Source of the DNA: Pseudomonadaceae bacterium | GTDB taxonomy: Bacteria > Pseudomonadota > Gammaproteobacteria > Pseudomonadales > Azotimanducaceae | NCBI GenBank assembly: GCA_024743175.1 | Contig: JANSXA010000001.1 | Location: 585,656-649,655, forward strand | Direction: 5' to 3' | Length of the DNA: 64,000 nucleotides | Shown: positions 1 through 9,521 of the stretch, in pieces | How positions within the stretch are numbered: position 1 is the first letter of the stretch | Layout: each line of letters opens with the position of its first letter | Position numbers and translations under genes: made by a program | Notes under the pieces: generated by a model | Told to the model about the DNA's origin: nothing | What the model saw: only the letters and a program-made list of their open reading frames with translations | Database searches by the model: none

Positions 1-1409
1 GCCATACTGGCACCACTGATGCGGACAAATTCTGGTGTGGTACGCATGGTTTCGATGTCCTTGCTGCCGGTATAACCCATAGCCGCGCGAACGCCCCCCA
101 TGAGCTGATGCACAATCGGGCCAACAGGGCCGCGGTAAGCCACCCTCCCCTCTACACCTTCGGGTACCAGCTTACGACCGTCTCCCTCCACTTCCTGGAA
201 GTACCGGTCGCTGGACCCATTGCTCTGTGACATGGCACCCATTGAACCCATGCCTCGATAGGATTTATAGGTGCGGCCCTGATACAACTCGGTTTCACCC
301 GGCGCTTCATCTGTGCCGGCCAGCAGACTGCCAACCATCACACCACTGGCGCCCGCCACAAGTGCTTTGGCGATGTCACCAGAATAACGAATGCCGCCAT
401 CTGCAATCACCGGTACACCTTCCGCTTCAGCAGCCCTTGCTGCTTCAGCGACGGCGGTAATCTGGGGCACGCCAATCCCGGAGACGATTCTGGTGGTACA
501 GATCGAACCGGGGCCGATGCCTACCTTGACGGCGTCTACACCCGCGTCGATCAGCGCTCTGGCACCATCGTAGGTGGCCACATTGCCGCCAATCACCTGC
601 AGATCGGGATAGGTCTGTTTAATCAACGAGATTCGATCCAGCACGCCTTTGGAATGACCGTGCGCGGTATCAACAACAATAATGTCCACACCCGCTTCAA
701 CCAGTGCAGCAACACGCTCATCGGTTTCCCCGCTGGTACCGACGCTGGCCCCCACACGCAGGGCGCCAAGGTTGTCCTTGCAGGCCATGGGGTATGCCTG
801 TGCCTTGGCGATGTCTTTTACGGTAACCATGCCAGTGAGTTCAAAGGCGTCATTCACCAGCAGCACTTTTTCAATGCGATGATCGTGCAGGAGCTTGGTG
901 ATCTCAGCAAAACTGGTGCCTTCCAGCGCAGTGACCAGACGATCTTTCGGCGTCATGACATCTGCAACGTGAGCGTCCTGCCGATTTTCGAAACGTAAAT
1001 CACGGCTGGTGACGATTCCGAGCAACTTATTGCCTCTGACCACTGGCACGCCGGAAATCCCGTTGTCCAGCGTGGTCTGATAGAGCATCTGGATAGTGGC
1101 ATCCGGGTCGATGGTGATGGGATCACGAATGATTCCCGACTCAAATTTCTTCACCGCCCTGACTTCGCGTGCCTGTGCTTCCACGGACAAATTCTTATGC
1201 ACAACACCAAGACCACCCTCCTGGGCGATAGCAATGGCAAGACGTGCCTCTGTCACTGTATCCATAGCTGAAGACAGCAACGGGATATTCAAAGTGATGT
1301 CACGCGTCAAACGCGTCTGCAGAGAAACCTCTGAGGGAAGAACTTGAGAGTAAGCAGGCAGGAGCAGGACGTCGTCGAAAGTGAGTGCGTCGTTTGCGAT
1401 ACGCAGCAT
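1..1409 (-). CDS. guaB: Inosine-5'-monophosphate dehydrogenase (partial, 3' end cut by window)
   Basis: IMP dehydrogenase oxidises IMP to XMP with NAD, the first committed step of GMP synthesis in the cytoplasm. The 469 visible residues begin [20 protein letters not shown], the usual GuaB amino terminus, preceded by a GGAG ribosome binding site. Two CBS domains sit near residues 95-205 inside the TIM barrel. The catalytic loop reads [13 protein letters not shown], with the nucleophilic Cys, and the flap region ([10 protein letters not shown], then the EGVEG segment) is intact. The family is about 487 residues, so only some 20 residues of the carboxyl terminus lie beyond base 1. It is divergent from xseA across a 113-base gap. 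guaA would be expected just outside the window. Confidence 0.97.
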   Translation of the reverse strand, partial: MLRIANDALTFDDVLLLPAYSQVLPSEVSLQTRLTRDITLNIPLLSSAMDTVTEARLAIAIAQEGGLGVVHKNLSVEAQAREVRAVKKFESGIIRDPITIDPDATIQMLYQTTLDNGISGVPVVRGNKLLGIVTSRDLRFENRQDAHVADVMTPKDRLVTALEGTSFAEITKLLHDHRIEKVLLVNDAFELTGMVTVKDIAKAQAYPMACKDNLGALRVGASVGTSGETDERVAALVEAGVDIIVVDTAHGHSKGVLDRISLIKQTYPDLQVIGGNVATYDGARALIDAGVDAVKVGIGPGSICTTRIVSGIGVPQITAVAEAARAAEAEGVPVIADGGIRYSGDIAKALVAGASGVMVGSLLAGTDEAPGETELYQGRTYKSYRGMGSMGAMSQSNGSSDRYFQEVEGDGRKLVPEGVEGRVAYRGPVGPIVHQLMGGVRAAMGYTGSKDIETMRTTPEFVRISGASM

Positions 1410-1522
1410 TTAGGACTCCGCAAAAGCGGCATTCTATCGATCTGTTTAGCGGAAGTAAAACTAACACGGCTTTGCAGAGCAGATTTATGCGGCATAATGA
1501 TGCGGAACACCAAGACCAATAA

Positions 1523-2896
1523 ATGCAATCGATGCCAACCAGCCCGGACAACCCAGTTCTGACCGTTACTCAGTTGAACCGCCAGGCGCGCCTCACCCTG
1601 GAACAGCGCTTTGATCAGGTCTGGGTGATGGGGGAAATGTCTAACTTTGCCCGGCCTCGCTCGGGGCACTGGTATTTTTCTCTGAAAGATGAAAACGCCC
1701 AGGTACGCTGCGCGATGTTTGCCAATCGCAACAGAGCCGTCGCCCTGCAGCCCGGGGATGGCCAATTGGTCATCGCTCGTGGTCGCGTCAGCCTTTACGA
1801 GGGGCGAGGAGACTTTCAGGTGATTGTTGATTCCCTGGAAGCCGCCGGTGAAGGCGCCCTGCGCCAGGCGTTTGACCAGCTCAAACTGAAGCTGGCTGCA
1901 GAGGGCCTGTTTGACACCCGGCACAAACGTCCGCTACCGCCCATCCCTCAACATATCGCAGTGATCACTTCACCTACGGGTGCAGCGATAAGAGATGTGA
2001 TTGCCGTGTGGCAAAGGCGCTTTCCCGGACTTCGGGTGACACTGATTCCCAGCGCTGTGCAGGGCCCTGCTGCAGAAGCAGAACTGCTTGAGGCGTTTAA
2101 CAGGTTACCGCAGCTGGCGCCGGACATTGTTCTACTTACCCGTGGTGGGGGCAGCCTTGAAGATCTGTGGTCATTCAATCTGGAGTCAGTAGCTCGCGCC
2201 TGTGCGGCCTGTCCATTTCCGACGGTGTCCGCGGTTGGACATGAAATTGATGTCAGTATCTGTGATTTTGTTGCTGACGTGAGAGCACCCACACCATCAG
2301 CGGCGGCTGAACTGATCGCACCAGACGCGGCAGCCCTGCAACAGATCCTGCAGCAACAACTGCGCAGCTTGACCCGAGTATGGCAAAGGGATTTGCACGG
2401 CCATCAGCAACAGCTCAAGCATTTGCAGCGACGCCTGCCAAATCCGGAGCAGATTATCACCCGCTTCGGGCAGCGGATCGATGACGCCAGTCTGCGGTTG
2501 CAGGCGGCCTTTGAACGCAAGCTCAACTATTTACGTCTGCAGCTCACAAGTGCGCAGCGTCAGTTACAGGCTTTGGGACCCACGGAGCAGCTGCACAGTG
2601 CCAGGCGCAACCTGTCCTCCTCTCAGACCCGTCTGATCTACGCGATGCGACAACAACTTGCCACCCAGACGCGACGAATAGCCGGTATCAGTCGCATGCT
2701 GCATGGCGTCAGCCCATTACCCACCATTAATCGCGGCTTTGCCCTGGTGGAAAACGAATCGGGTAACGTTGTATCGTCAATCGATCAGCTGTCCACAGGT
2801 GAGACCACCACAACTTATCTACAGGACGGCGCTTATGTGGCCAAAGTTGAAAGCACTCAACCCGGCATCACCCTCACCGACAGGAGAAACAAGTGA
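1523..2896 (+). CDS. xseA: Exodeoxyribonuclease VII large subunit
   Basis: Large subunit of the bidirectional single-strand exonuclease VII, which with XseB degrades ssDNA in repair. The 457 residues are family-typical. An OB-fold occupies about residues 10-110 (VMGEMSNFARPRSGHWYFSL). The catalytic core follows, with GGGSLEDLWSFN and VSAVGHEIDVSICDFVADVR. A long Gln/Arg-rich coiled-coil region fills 265-400, and the small closing domain contains the INRGFALV motif. No strong ribosome binding site precedes either the first ATG or the second one at 1532, so the start is uncertain by three codons. The stop overlaps the GTG start of the next gene (GTGA), indicating translational coupling. Confidence 0.96.
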   Translation: MQSMPTSPDNPVLTVTQLNRQARLTLEQRFDQVWVMGEMSNFARPRSGHWYFSLKDENAQVRCAMFANRNRAVALQPGDGQLVIARGRVSLYEGRGDFQVIVDSLEAAGEGALRQAFDQLKLKLAAEGLFDTRHKRPLPPIPQHIAVITSPTGAAIRDVIAVWQRRFPGLRVTLIPSAVQGPAAEAELLEAFNRLPQLAPDIVLLTRGGGSLEDLWSFNLESVARACAACPFPTVSAVGHEIDVSICDFVADVRAPTPSAAAELIAPDAAALQQILQQQLRSLTRVWQRDLHGHQQQLKHLQRRLPNPEQIITRFGQRIDDASLRLQAAFERKLNYLRLQLTSAQRQLQALGPTEQLHSARRNLSSSQTRLIYAMRQQLATQTRRIAGISRMLHGVSPLPTINRGFALVENESGNVVSSIDQLSTGETTTTYLQDGAYVAKVESTQPGITLTDRRNK

Positions 2897-3747
2897 TTAA
2901 ACAGGTTGTGTCCATTGTATTGTCAGGTTTCATGTTTGTTGCGGCCAGCGCTGACGACGTGGGCGGACTCTCCAGCATTACCACTCACAGTGTACCCGGC
3001 GGAGTTTACGTCTGGACGCCACCGGCAAACGCTTCCGACATCACCTTCCAGGGCAGCACGGTGATGCGCTACGGACAGCAGGTTCTCGTTGGCTTACCCA
3101 TCACAGCCAAGCCAGGACCCGCCAGCCTGCGTTACGTTGTTGACGGCCAACCTGAACGCCATACATTTATGGTCGAGGACAAAACCTACACAGAACAGCG
3201 GCTGACAATAGAAAACAAAGCTATGGTGACGCCACCGCCGGAAACATTGAAGCGGATACGTGCAGAATCGGTGCGGCAGAAAGCCTTGTACAACACCTTT
3301 GAGCCCAGCGCTGATCTCAGCAGGGGTTTCAAACTACCCCTGGAAGGCATCACCACCAGTTTGTTCGGGCACCGCAGATTTTTCAATGACCAGCCCCGCA
3401 GTCCGCACAGCGGCCTGGATATCGCCGCTGCAACCGGCACGCCGGTGAGTGCTGCAGCCAGTGCCACAGTAACGCTGGCTGACGATCTGTATTTCAATGG
3501 TAACACCCTGTTTCTGGATCATGGGCAGGGCCTGATCACCATGTACTGCCACCTGTCAGAACTGCTGGTTGAAACGGGCGATCAGGTTGCGCAGGGAGAT
3601 GTGATCGGGCTGGTTGGGGCTACGGGTCGTGTCACGGGACCACATCTGCACTGGTCAGTCAGTCTGAACGGCTACCGCGTCGATCCACAGACCTTCCTGA
3701 CCACCATCAATACGTTGCGCGATCAGGCCGAGGGATTGCCTGACTGA
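2893..3747 (+). CDS. Secreted M23 (LytM-type) metallopeptidase
   Basis: Predicted periplasmic peptidoglycan endopeptidase or LytM regulator of amidases. A signal peptide covers residues 1-21 (hydrophobic stretch ending AASA). An unassigned beta-rich domain follows to about residue 130, and then a LytM/M23 domain at about 150-265. The zinc ligands are visible: HSGLD (His and Asp of HxxxD) and the HLH of GPHLHWSV. The active site therefore looks complete, unlike degenerate EnvC/NlpD-type regulators. It starts with GTG overlapping the xseA stop by four bases and has AGGAG just upstream (inside xseA). Its stop codon abuts the stop of the convergent der gene with no gap. Confidence 0.88.
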   Translation: MIKQVVSIVLSGFMFVAASADDVGGLSSITTHSVPGGVYVWTPPANASDITFQGSTVMRYGQQVLVGLPITAKPGPASLRYVVDGQPERHTFMVEDKTYTEQRLTIENKAMVTPPPETLKRIRAESVRQKALYNTFEPSADLSRGFKLPLEGITTSLFGHRRFFNDQPRSPHSGLDIAAATGTPVSAAASATVTLADDLYFNGNTLFLDHGQGLITMYCHLSELLVETGDQVAQGDVIGLVGATGRVTGPHLHWSVSLNGYRVDPQTFLTTINTLRDQAEGLPD

Positions 3748-5145
3748 TCAGCGTTTTTTCCGATGTTTGATGACGCGCTCGCGACGCTGCTTCTGGCGGG
3801 GTGTGAGCACATTCTTTTTGCCGGCATACGGGTTATCTGACTCACGCATCTGTAAACGAATCGGGTTGCCGATCAGGTTCAGGGCTTCACGAAATCCGTT
3901 TTCCAAAAAGCGCTTGTAACTTGTCGGCAGTGAATCGAGCTGATTACCATGGATGACAACCGTCGGCGGATGATTGCGCCCACGGGTTGCGACTTTGATC
4001 TTTATCTGCCGACCGCGTACCGAAGGCGCGGGATGTGCAGCCACCAGATTACGCACCAGACGGGTTAACAGAGATGTCGACACATCGAATTCACCTGCGG
4101 CATAAACCGTATCGATCATCTCAAAAAGCAACCCAACACCGGTACCATGCAGAGCAGAAATACGCTGCAGGGGCACCCAGGGGACAAACGCCAGACGGCG
4201 ATCAACGGAATACTTGACACGATCGCGCTGATCCTCGTCCAGCCCATCCCATTTGTTTACCGCAACAAGCAGTGCTGCGCCGGCTTCCAGCGCATATTGC
4301 AGCACGTGCAGATCCTGCTCGACCACACCTTCTGTGGCATCAACGACCAGAATAACCACGTGAGCACGTTCCATCGCCTGCAACGCTTTAACGACGGAAA
4401 ACTTCTCCGTAATTTCTTCTACCCGGCCTTTGCGGCGTACGCCTGCGGTATCGATAAGGACGTAGTCGGTATCCTTGCGATGAAAGGGAATATCAATCGC
4501 GTCTTTAGTTGTACCCGGCATATCAAAGACAACCTGACGCTCCTCGCCTAACATGCGATTAATCAACGTCGATTTACCGACGTTAGGGCGTCCCACTACA
4601 GCCACGTGGATACCTTTGTTAGAAACCACTTCAGTCTCGCGCTCGAAAACGCCCAATTCTGTCAGCGTGGCAAGCAGAGATTCAGACAGGGTTCGCAAAC
4701 CGCGACTGTGACTGGCAGAAATCAACAGCGGATCATCAAAGCCAAACTGGGACACCTCGACCAGGGCCTGGTCTTCACCAATGCCATCAATTTTATTCAC
4801 GACCGGGATGAAATTGACGGATTCACGACGGAGATAAGTCACCACTTCCTGGTCAGCAGACGTAATGCCATCGCGCCCATCAAGCAACAGGACAACAAGA
4901 TCAGCCTCGGCCACAGCGAGTTGTGTTTGTTGCGTGAGCGACTCAGAAAGGACATCGTCACCAAAAAGACCACCCGTATCGATCAGAGTGACCGTCTGGT
5001 CGTTGATTTCACAGCGACCGTAACGTCGGTCCCGGGTTAATCCGGGTACGTCGGCAACCAGCGCGTCACGACTTTTCGTGAGCTTGTTGAACAGAGTGGA
5101 CTTGCCAACATTGGGGCGGCCCACCAGTGCGACGGTGGGGACCAT
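3748..5145 (-). CDS. der: Ribosome-assembly GTPase Der (EngA)
   Basis: Essential GTPase that assists late assembly of the 50S ribosomal subunit. It has the diagnostic tandem G domains: G1 loops GRPNVGKS near residues 8-15 and again near 187-194. DxxG and NKxD motifs appear in both (DTGG, NKID; DTAG, NKWD). The C-terminal KH-like domain fills about 360-445, ending in a basic tail (RRERVIKHRKKR). At 465 residues it is of normal length. It is the last gene of the hisS-yfgM-bamB-der run, three bases behind bamB, the same order as in E. coli and Pseudomonas. Confidence 0.98.
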   Translation of the reverse strand: MVPTVALVGRPNVGKSTLFNKLTKSRDALVADVPGLTRDRRYGRCEINDQTVTLIDTGGLFGDDVLSESLTQQTQLAVAEADLVVLLLDGRDGITSADQEVVTYLRRESVNFIPVVNKIDGIGEDQALVEVSQFGFDDPLLISASHSRGLRTLSESLLATLTELGVFERETEVVSNKGIHVAVVGRPNVGKSTLINRMLGEERQVVFDMPGTTKDAIDIPFHRKDTDYVLIDTAGVRRKGRVEEITEKFSVVKALQAMERAHVVILVVDATEGVVEQDLHVLQYALEAGAALLVAVNKWDGLDEDQRDRVKYSVDRRLAFVPWVPLQRISALHGTGVGLLFEMIDTVYAAGEFDVSTSLLTRLVRNLVAAHPAPSVRGRQIKIKVATRGRNHPPTVVIHGNQLDSLPTSYKRFLENGFREALNLIGNPIRLQMRESDNPYAGKKNVLTPRQKQRRERVIKHRKKR

Positions 5146-5148
5146 GCC

Positions 5149-6384
5149 TTACCTCAGCTCGATGTCTAAAGCGTGCAGACTGCCGGAATTACCCAGCACA
5201 TAGAGTGTGCTTTCACCCAGCACCAGTTCGCTGCGTATACCATCACCGTCGAGTTTGCGCCGTCCGAGATGGCGTCCGTCACGTTGCGCAATGACATGCA
5301 GGTAACCGTCCCGATCGCCAAATACAACGTAATTTGAGAAAGCCAGCGGTGCACTCAGCCCGCGCAGCTTAAAATCTTCGTTTATCCAGATCTGCTCGCC
5401 GGTCTGCTGATCGTAGGCGGACACAATGTCATCTTCGTCTACCACATAAATCTGCCCATAGCCTTCGCTAAGGTCCTGGAAGGTTGAGAGTTCGAGTTCC
5501 CACAGCGCCCGACCGTCTCGACGCGACAGCGCTTTCACGCGGCCCTGGAACGCGCCTACATAAACTGCCGGGCCATTGATCAACGGTGTGGTATCCACAT
5601 CAACCATACGATCAAGTTCCGAACGTCCTTCCGGCAGCATGACACGATGCTCCCAGATCGGTTCACCATTCTCAGCGCGTAGCGCAATTATTTTGCCATT
5701 GGCAAAACCTGCGTAAACAATATCGTCTGAGACCACCGGCGTGCTGGTGCCGCGTAACGTTAAAATGGGCAGTTGGTTATCGAAGGTCCATTGTATTTCA
5801 CCCGTCTCACCGCTCATAGCGACCAGGCGTCCATCAATGGTTTGTGCGAACACCAGACCGCCATCCGCCACCGCGGGTGCAATCACCTCACTGGCCAGAT
5901 CAGTGCGCCACAACTCGCTGCCATCAGCGACATCCAGCGCGATAACAAAGCCGGTTGTTGTACCCAGATAAACTTTACCGTTGCCAGCTCCTACGCCACC
6001 AGAAACAAAACTGGGATCACGCCGGTCGATAAAATTCAGAGAGGAAAACAGGCCGCCACCCGTGTCCCCCACTTCAGTCTGCCAGATGCGTTTACCGGTG
6101 AAACGGTCGTTAGCCTGCACGTGACCATAAGCATCAGCGGCAATAATCTGATCAGCCACAATCGCTGGCGGTAACTTCAGATACTTCTTACCGAGGCCAT
6201 CCCCAACGGAAGTTTTCCAGAGCCGATCAAGTTTGATTTCAGCATCAAATTTCACCAGCTTTGCAGGTTCCGCCGGGTCTTCCTCTTTCTCGTCGACCCA
6301 GGGCAACCAGGTAAACCAGCTACATCCGCTCAACAACAGCGTGGCTGCAACCAACAACGTCCAGCGATAAAACATCTTAATCAT
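5149..6384 (-). CDS. bamB: Outer-membrane assembly lipoprotein BamB
   Basis: Lipoprotein of the BAM complex that helps insert beta-barrel proteins in the outer membrane. The chosen start (MIKMFYRW) gives 411 residues and puts a lipobox (LLSGC) at about residues 18-22 after a hydrophobic signal. The open frame continues 57 codons upstream inside yfgM, but that part is low-complexity and not BamB-like. An eight-bladed PQQ-type beta-propeller follows, with repeated GxxxWxxxxxxxxxxP blades and the family-typical DVDTTP segment near residue 255. The chosen start overlaps the yfgM stop by eight bases. An ATG three codons later (6375) is an alternative. Confidence 0.94.
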   Translation of the reverse strand: MIKMFYRWTLLVAATLLLSGCSWFTWLPWVDEKEEDPAEPAKLVKFDAEIKLDRLWKTSVGDGLGKKYLKLPPAIVADQIIAADAYGHVQANDRFTGKRIWQTEVGDTGGGLFSSLNFIDRRDPSFVSGGVGAGNGKVYLGTTTGFVIALDVADGSELWRTDLASEVIAPAVADGGLVFAQTIDGRLVAMSGETGEIQWTFDNQLPILTLRGTSTPVVSDDIVYAGFANGKIIALRAENGEPIWEHRVMLPEGRSELDRMVDVDTTPLINGPAVYVGAFQGRVKALSRRDGRALWELELSTFQDLSEGYGQIYVVDEDDIVSAYDQQTGEQIWINEDFKLRGLSAPLAFSNYVVFGDRDGYLHVIAQRDGRHLGRRKLDGDGIRSELVLGESTLYVLGNSGSLHALDIELR

Positions 6385-7171
6385 TCTCATCCGTGGACGG
6401 CTCATCTTCCAATGCCGTATCAGTTGCAGCTGCAGATTCAGCAGCCTCGGGCTGAGCCTGCTCAGAGCCTTGTGCCTGGTTGGCAGACAGTGTCGACTGC
6501 GCATCCTGCAGTGCGGCTTCGAGGGTATCGGTGAATTCAACATACTCACCTTCAAAAGGCGCTACGTTCTTGTGTTTCATGGCGAGTATCGGGCGCTGCT
6601 CGCCGGGTGCCAGCGCATCTATCGCTGCGCTGTAAGCCTGGTACGCCATTTCAAGCTCACCGCGTGAAACGTAGATATCGCCTTTCGCTTCCAACGCCCA
6701 GGAACTGTAGCCGGTGTTGCCGATGGCATCCAGCGTCGCCAGTGCTTCGTCACTTCTATCCAGACCACGCTGGACCTTGGCCAATCTGATTTTCGCAAGA
6801 TCGCGTAACAGCGCCGCGTCAGCCTCTTCTACCGCGGTTGTCAGCAGTGCATCAGCTGCCAGCAGATCACCCGCTTCGACAGCACTCTGAGCGCGCTCAA
6901 ACAACACAAAGATGTGGTACGCGCTGCCGGGAAAGTTTTCCGCAATCTGGTCACCAGCGGCTTCTTTCTCGCTGCCCTGTGCTGCCTGATAAGTCGCGTA
7001 AGCGTTTGCGCCCTCATGAGCCTTATTTTCGGTGTAGCTCTCATACCAGCGCCAGCCCACAATCGCTGCCACCGATAAAACCACCGCGACGATGACCGTT
7101 ACGCCGTATTCACTCCACCAGGATCTTAACCTGGCGATCTGTTCTTCTTCTTCTAGGTATTCCGACACCAA
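6377..7171 (-). CDS. yfgM: YfgM-like inner-membrane TPR protein
   Basis: Ancillary SecYEG-translocon protein of the YfgM/Tpr_21 family, which in E. coli interacts with PpiD and periplasmic chaperones. A cytoplasmic acidic start (EYLEEEEQIARLRSWW) precedes one transmembrane segment at about residues 22-42 (VIVAVVLSVAAIVGWRWY). The periplasmic part carries TPR-like helices (residues 60-210). The last 45 residues form an Ala/Glu/Gln-rich acidic tail that is longer than in E. coli YfgM. It sits between hisS and bamB, its conserved position. Confidence 0.9.
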   Translation of the reverse strand: MVSEYLEEEEQIARLRSWWSEYGVTVIVAVVLSVAAIVGWRWYESYTENKAHEGANAYATYQAAQGSEKEAAGDQIAENFPGSAYHIFVLFERAQSAVEAGDLLAADALLTTAVEEADAALLRDLAKIRLAKVQRGLDRSDEALATLDAIGNTGYSSWALEAKGDIYVSRGELEMAYQAYSAAIDALAPGEQRPILAMKHKNVAPFEGEYVEFTDTLEAALQDAQSTLSANQAQGSEQAQPEAAESAAATDTALEDEPSTDEND

Positions 7172-7204
7172 TAACCCCTTGTTCTTTTAATCATCTATTG
7201 AGCA

Positions 7205-8485
7205 CTAATTCGAGCCCGTTCCAGCCAGGTGGCCCACTACATCAGCTTTTGACAACGTCACCTGCTGGCCATCCGACAAATTCTTAAGCGTTAATTGCTC
7301 TGCAGCCACTTCATCGGGACCCATCAGGATTGCCCAGGTGGCATGTGATGCATCCGCTCGCTTAAGCTGCTTTTTGAAGTTTCCGCCGCCCATATTGACG
7401 CGTACGTTCAGCGCTGCCGTATCAGCGCCAAGGTCCTGCTCACGCAGCCACTGACCGAGCTTCTGGGCGTGGGCTGCAAATTGCGGCGCAGAGTAACAAA
7501 CATAGACGTCTACTGCAGAATTCATCGCGGTCTGGTTAACCACCTCATGCAGCAGAAGCACACGATCCAGGCCCATGGCAAACCCCGCCGCGGGTGTCGG
7601 CCGGCCACCAAGCTGTTCAACCAGCGTGTTGTAACGTCCGCCTGCACATATGGTGCCCTGAGCCCCGAGATCGTCCGTTACCCATTCAAAAACTGTGTCG
7701 GTATAGTAATCCAGACCTCTGACCAGGTTCGGTTTGCGTACATAGTGGATATCCAACGCCTGTAAAAGTTCCAGGAGTTCATCAAAGTGAGCCTGACTGT
7801 CCGCGTCAACAAACATCGATAGATCGGGTGCCTGGGCAAGAATTGCCTGAGTCTGCTCGTTTTTACTGTCTAATATGCGCATGGGATTGGTATGAAGGCG
7901 GCGCTGACTGTCTTCATCCAACTGCCCTGCTTTTGGCGTCAGGTAATCTACCAGCGCCTTCTTGTACATCTGTCTTGCCTGCCTTGAACCCAGTGTATTG
8001 ATTTCAAGTCGCACCTGCTTTTCCAGACCCAGCTGTCGCCAGAAGTTGGCGCCCAGGCTGATGAGTTCCGCATCAATATCTGGACCGACAAATCCGAACG
8101 CTTCCGCACCCACCTGATAGAACTGACGGTACCGCCCTTTCTGTGGTTTCTCGTAGCGAAACATAGGGCCGCTGTAGAATACTTTCTGAGTCTGGTTATA
8201 CAGCAGGCCATTTTCCTGTAACGCGCGTACGCAGCTGGCCGTACCTTCAGGGCGCAGGCTTAAAGAGTCACCATCCCGATCAGCCAGGGTGTACATCTCT
8301 TTTTCGACAATGTCGGTGGCTTCGCCGACGCCACGCGCGAACAGCTCGGTGAATTCGAGCAGCGGCAGGTGAATTTCTTCATAGGTGAACTGACGCAGGA
8401 TGCTGTGCACCGTGCTTTCAATCAGATGCCAACGTTTTGCTTCCGCGGGTAAAACATCGCGCATGCCCCGAACTGCTTGAACCAT
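7205..8485 (-). CDS. hisS: Histidyl-tRNA synthetase
   Basis: Class II synthetase charging tRNA-His. Class II motifs are visible: motif 2 (FRYEKPQKGRYRQFYQ, about residues 113-128), the HisRS-specific motifs LVRGLDYYT and GGRYN, and motif 3 (GFAMGLDRVLLL). The anticodon-binding domain occupies roughly 330-420. It is 426 residues, of normal length. It lies 19 bases after rodZ. In E. coli and Pseudomonas ispG separates these two genes; no trace of it remains here. Confidence 0.97.
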   Translation of the reverse strand: MVQAVRGMRDVLPAEAKRWHLIESTVHSILRQFTYEEIHLPLLEFTELFARGVGEATDIVEKEMYTLADRDGDSLSLRPEGTASCVRALQENGLLYNQTQKVFYSGPMFRYEKPQKGRYRQFYQVGAEAFGFVGPDIDAELISLGANFWRQLGLEKQVRLEINTLGSRQARQMYKKALVDYLTPKAGQLDEDSQRRLHTNPMRILDSKNEQTQAILAQAPDLSMFVDADSQAHFDELLELLQALDIHYVRKPNLVRGLDYYTDTVFEWVTDDLGAQGTICAGGRYNTLVEQLGGRPTPAAGFAMGLDRVLLLHEVVNQTAMNSAVDVYVCYSAPQFAAHAQKLGQWLREQDLGADTAALNVRVNMGGGNFKKQLKRADASHATWAILMGPDEVAAEQLTLKNLSDGQQVTLSKADVVGHLAGTGSN

Positions 8486-8504
8486 ATCGAAGAATTCTCC
8501 CGGA

Positions 8505-9521
8505 CTACTGGCCTAAGACAAGAGACGCAACGTTGTTGCGGGTATGGGGCCCGAGCGCAACGGGCTCCGAGTTGTATCTCAACAAGGCACCGGGCGCATA
8601 ACCCAACAACACTCTGAAAGGCGGCGTACCGACAAACTCCAACTGAGCACCCGGACGGCCGAGATTGCCGTAGAGTAAATTACCCTCTGGATCTTTAATT
8701 TCTATCCAGCATTCTTCAGTGATCTCAATGCTGAGCCGTTCATCTCCTGAGGGCGTCAGGCGTCGTACACCTGGTGGCGTCAAGATCTGCGCTTGTGTCT
8801 GCTCTGCCGCAGCTGCATCGGCTACCGCCGAGGTATCATTGCTCTGACGATCGGATTCAGACGATTGTGTTTGCTCAACCTCTGTAACGTTGCCAGCCTG
8901 TGCCTGCACTTCAACAGAGGCTGGAATATCCAGCGCGGTAGCCACTGGCATAGCCACAGCCACGCCGGTATCTGCTGAACCCTGCGCTGGTGGCAACCTT
9001 GCATCATCAGCTGCAGACACCTGTACAGTGGAAGATGCCGTCGCAGCGTCTGGTATTTGCTCTGGTTCCGCGGACCCGCTGCCGGCAAACAACCAGATCG
9101 CCAGGATGATCAGGACCAGCAGAACACCCGCCACAACCAGTAACCTCTGGGGTGTTATGCCAGGAGGCAGGTTCACCACGATACCTGAAATAGACAGACT
9201 ATTTAGTTTGCGCTCGTTGGCCGTTGTCTGGGCAAACGATGCTGAAAGATCCTGAGATTGCGGCTCGCCGCCAAAGGCTGCAACCAGCGGACCTGGGTCA
9301 AGCTGCAGCAGTCGCGCATAAGCGCGAATGTAGCCCCGTGTAAAAACGTCAGCTGGCAGGCGTTCGCGATCATCCTGCTCAATGGCATCAATGGTTGAAA
9401 TCGGCAGGTTCAGGGCATCAGATACTTCGCGCTGAGTGATCTCTGCAGCTTCGCGCGCCTTTGCGAGCGCTGCGCCCGGGCCTTCTGACGAAGCCTTACT
9501 GGTTACTGATCCGTCTGACAC
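8505..9521 (-). CDS. rodZ: Cytoskeletal protein RodZ
   Basis: Bitopic membrane protein that links MreB to the elongasome and helps keep rod shape. A helix-turn-helix domain (about residues 18-85, TQREVSDALNLPISTIDAIE) is followed by one transmembrane segment (about 128-148, LLVVAGVLLVLIILAIWLFAG). A variable Ala/Gln/Ser-rich periplasmic linker then leads to the C-terminal DUF4115 beta domain (about 260-335, starting LSIEITEECWIEIKD). Its start overlaps the end of pilF by 19 bases, so the two are probably co-translated. Confidence 0.93.
   Translation of the reverse strand: MSDGSVTSKASSEGPGAALAKAREAAEITQREVSDALNLPISTIDAIEQDDRERLPADVFTRGYIRAYARLLQLDPGPLVAAFGGEPQSQDLSASFAQTTANERKLNSLSISGIVVNLPPGITPQRLLVVAGVLLVLIILAIWLFAGSGSAEPEQIPDAATASSTVQVSAADDARLPPAQGSADTGVAVAMPVATALDIPASVEVQAQAGNVTEVEQTQSSESDRQSNDTSAVADAAAAEQTQAQILTPPGVRRLTPSGDERLSIEITEECWIEIKDPEGNLLYGNLGRPGAQLEFVGTPPFRVLLGYAPGALLRYNSEPVALGPHTRNNVASLVLGQ

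Noticed and set aside
6385-6555. Upstream extension of bamB
   Set aside because: The extra 57 codons overlap yfgM, are low-complexity and would bury the lipoprotein signal sequence.
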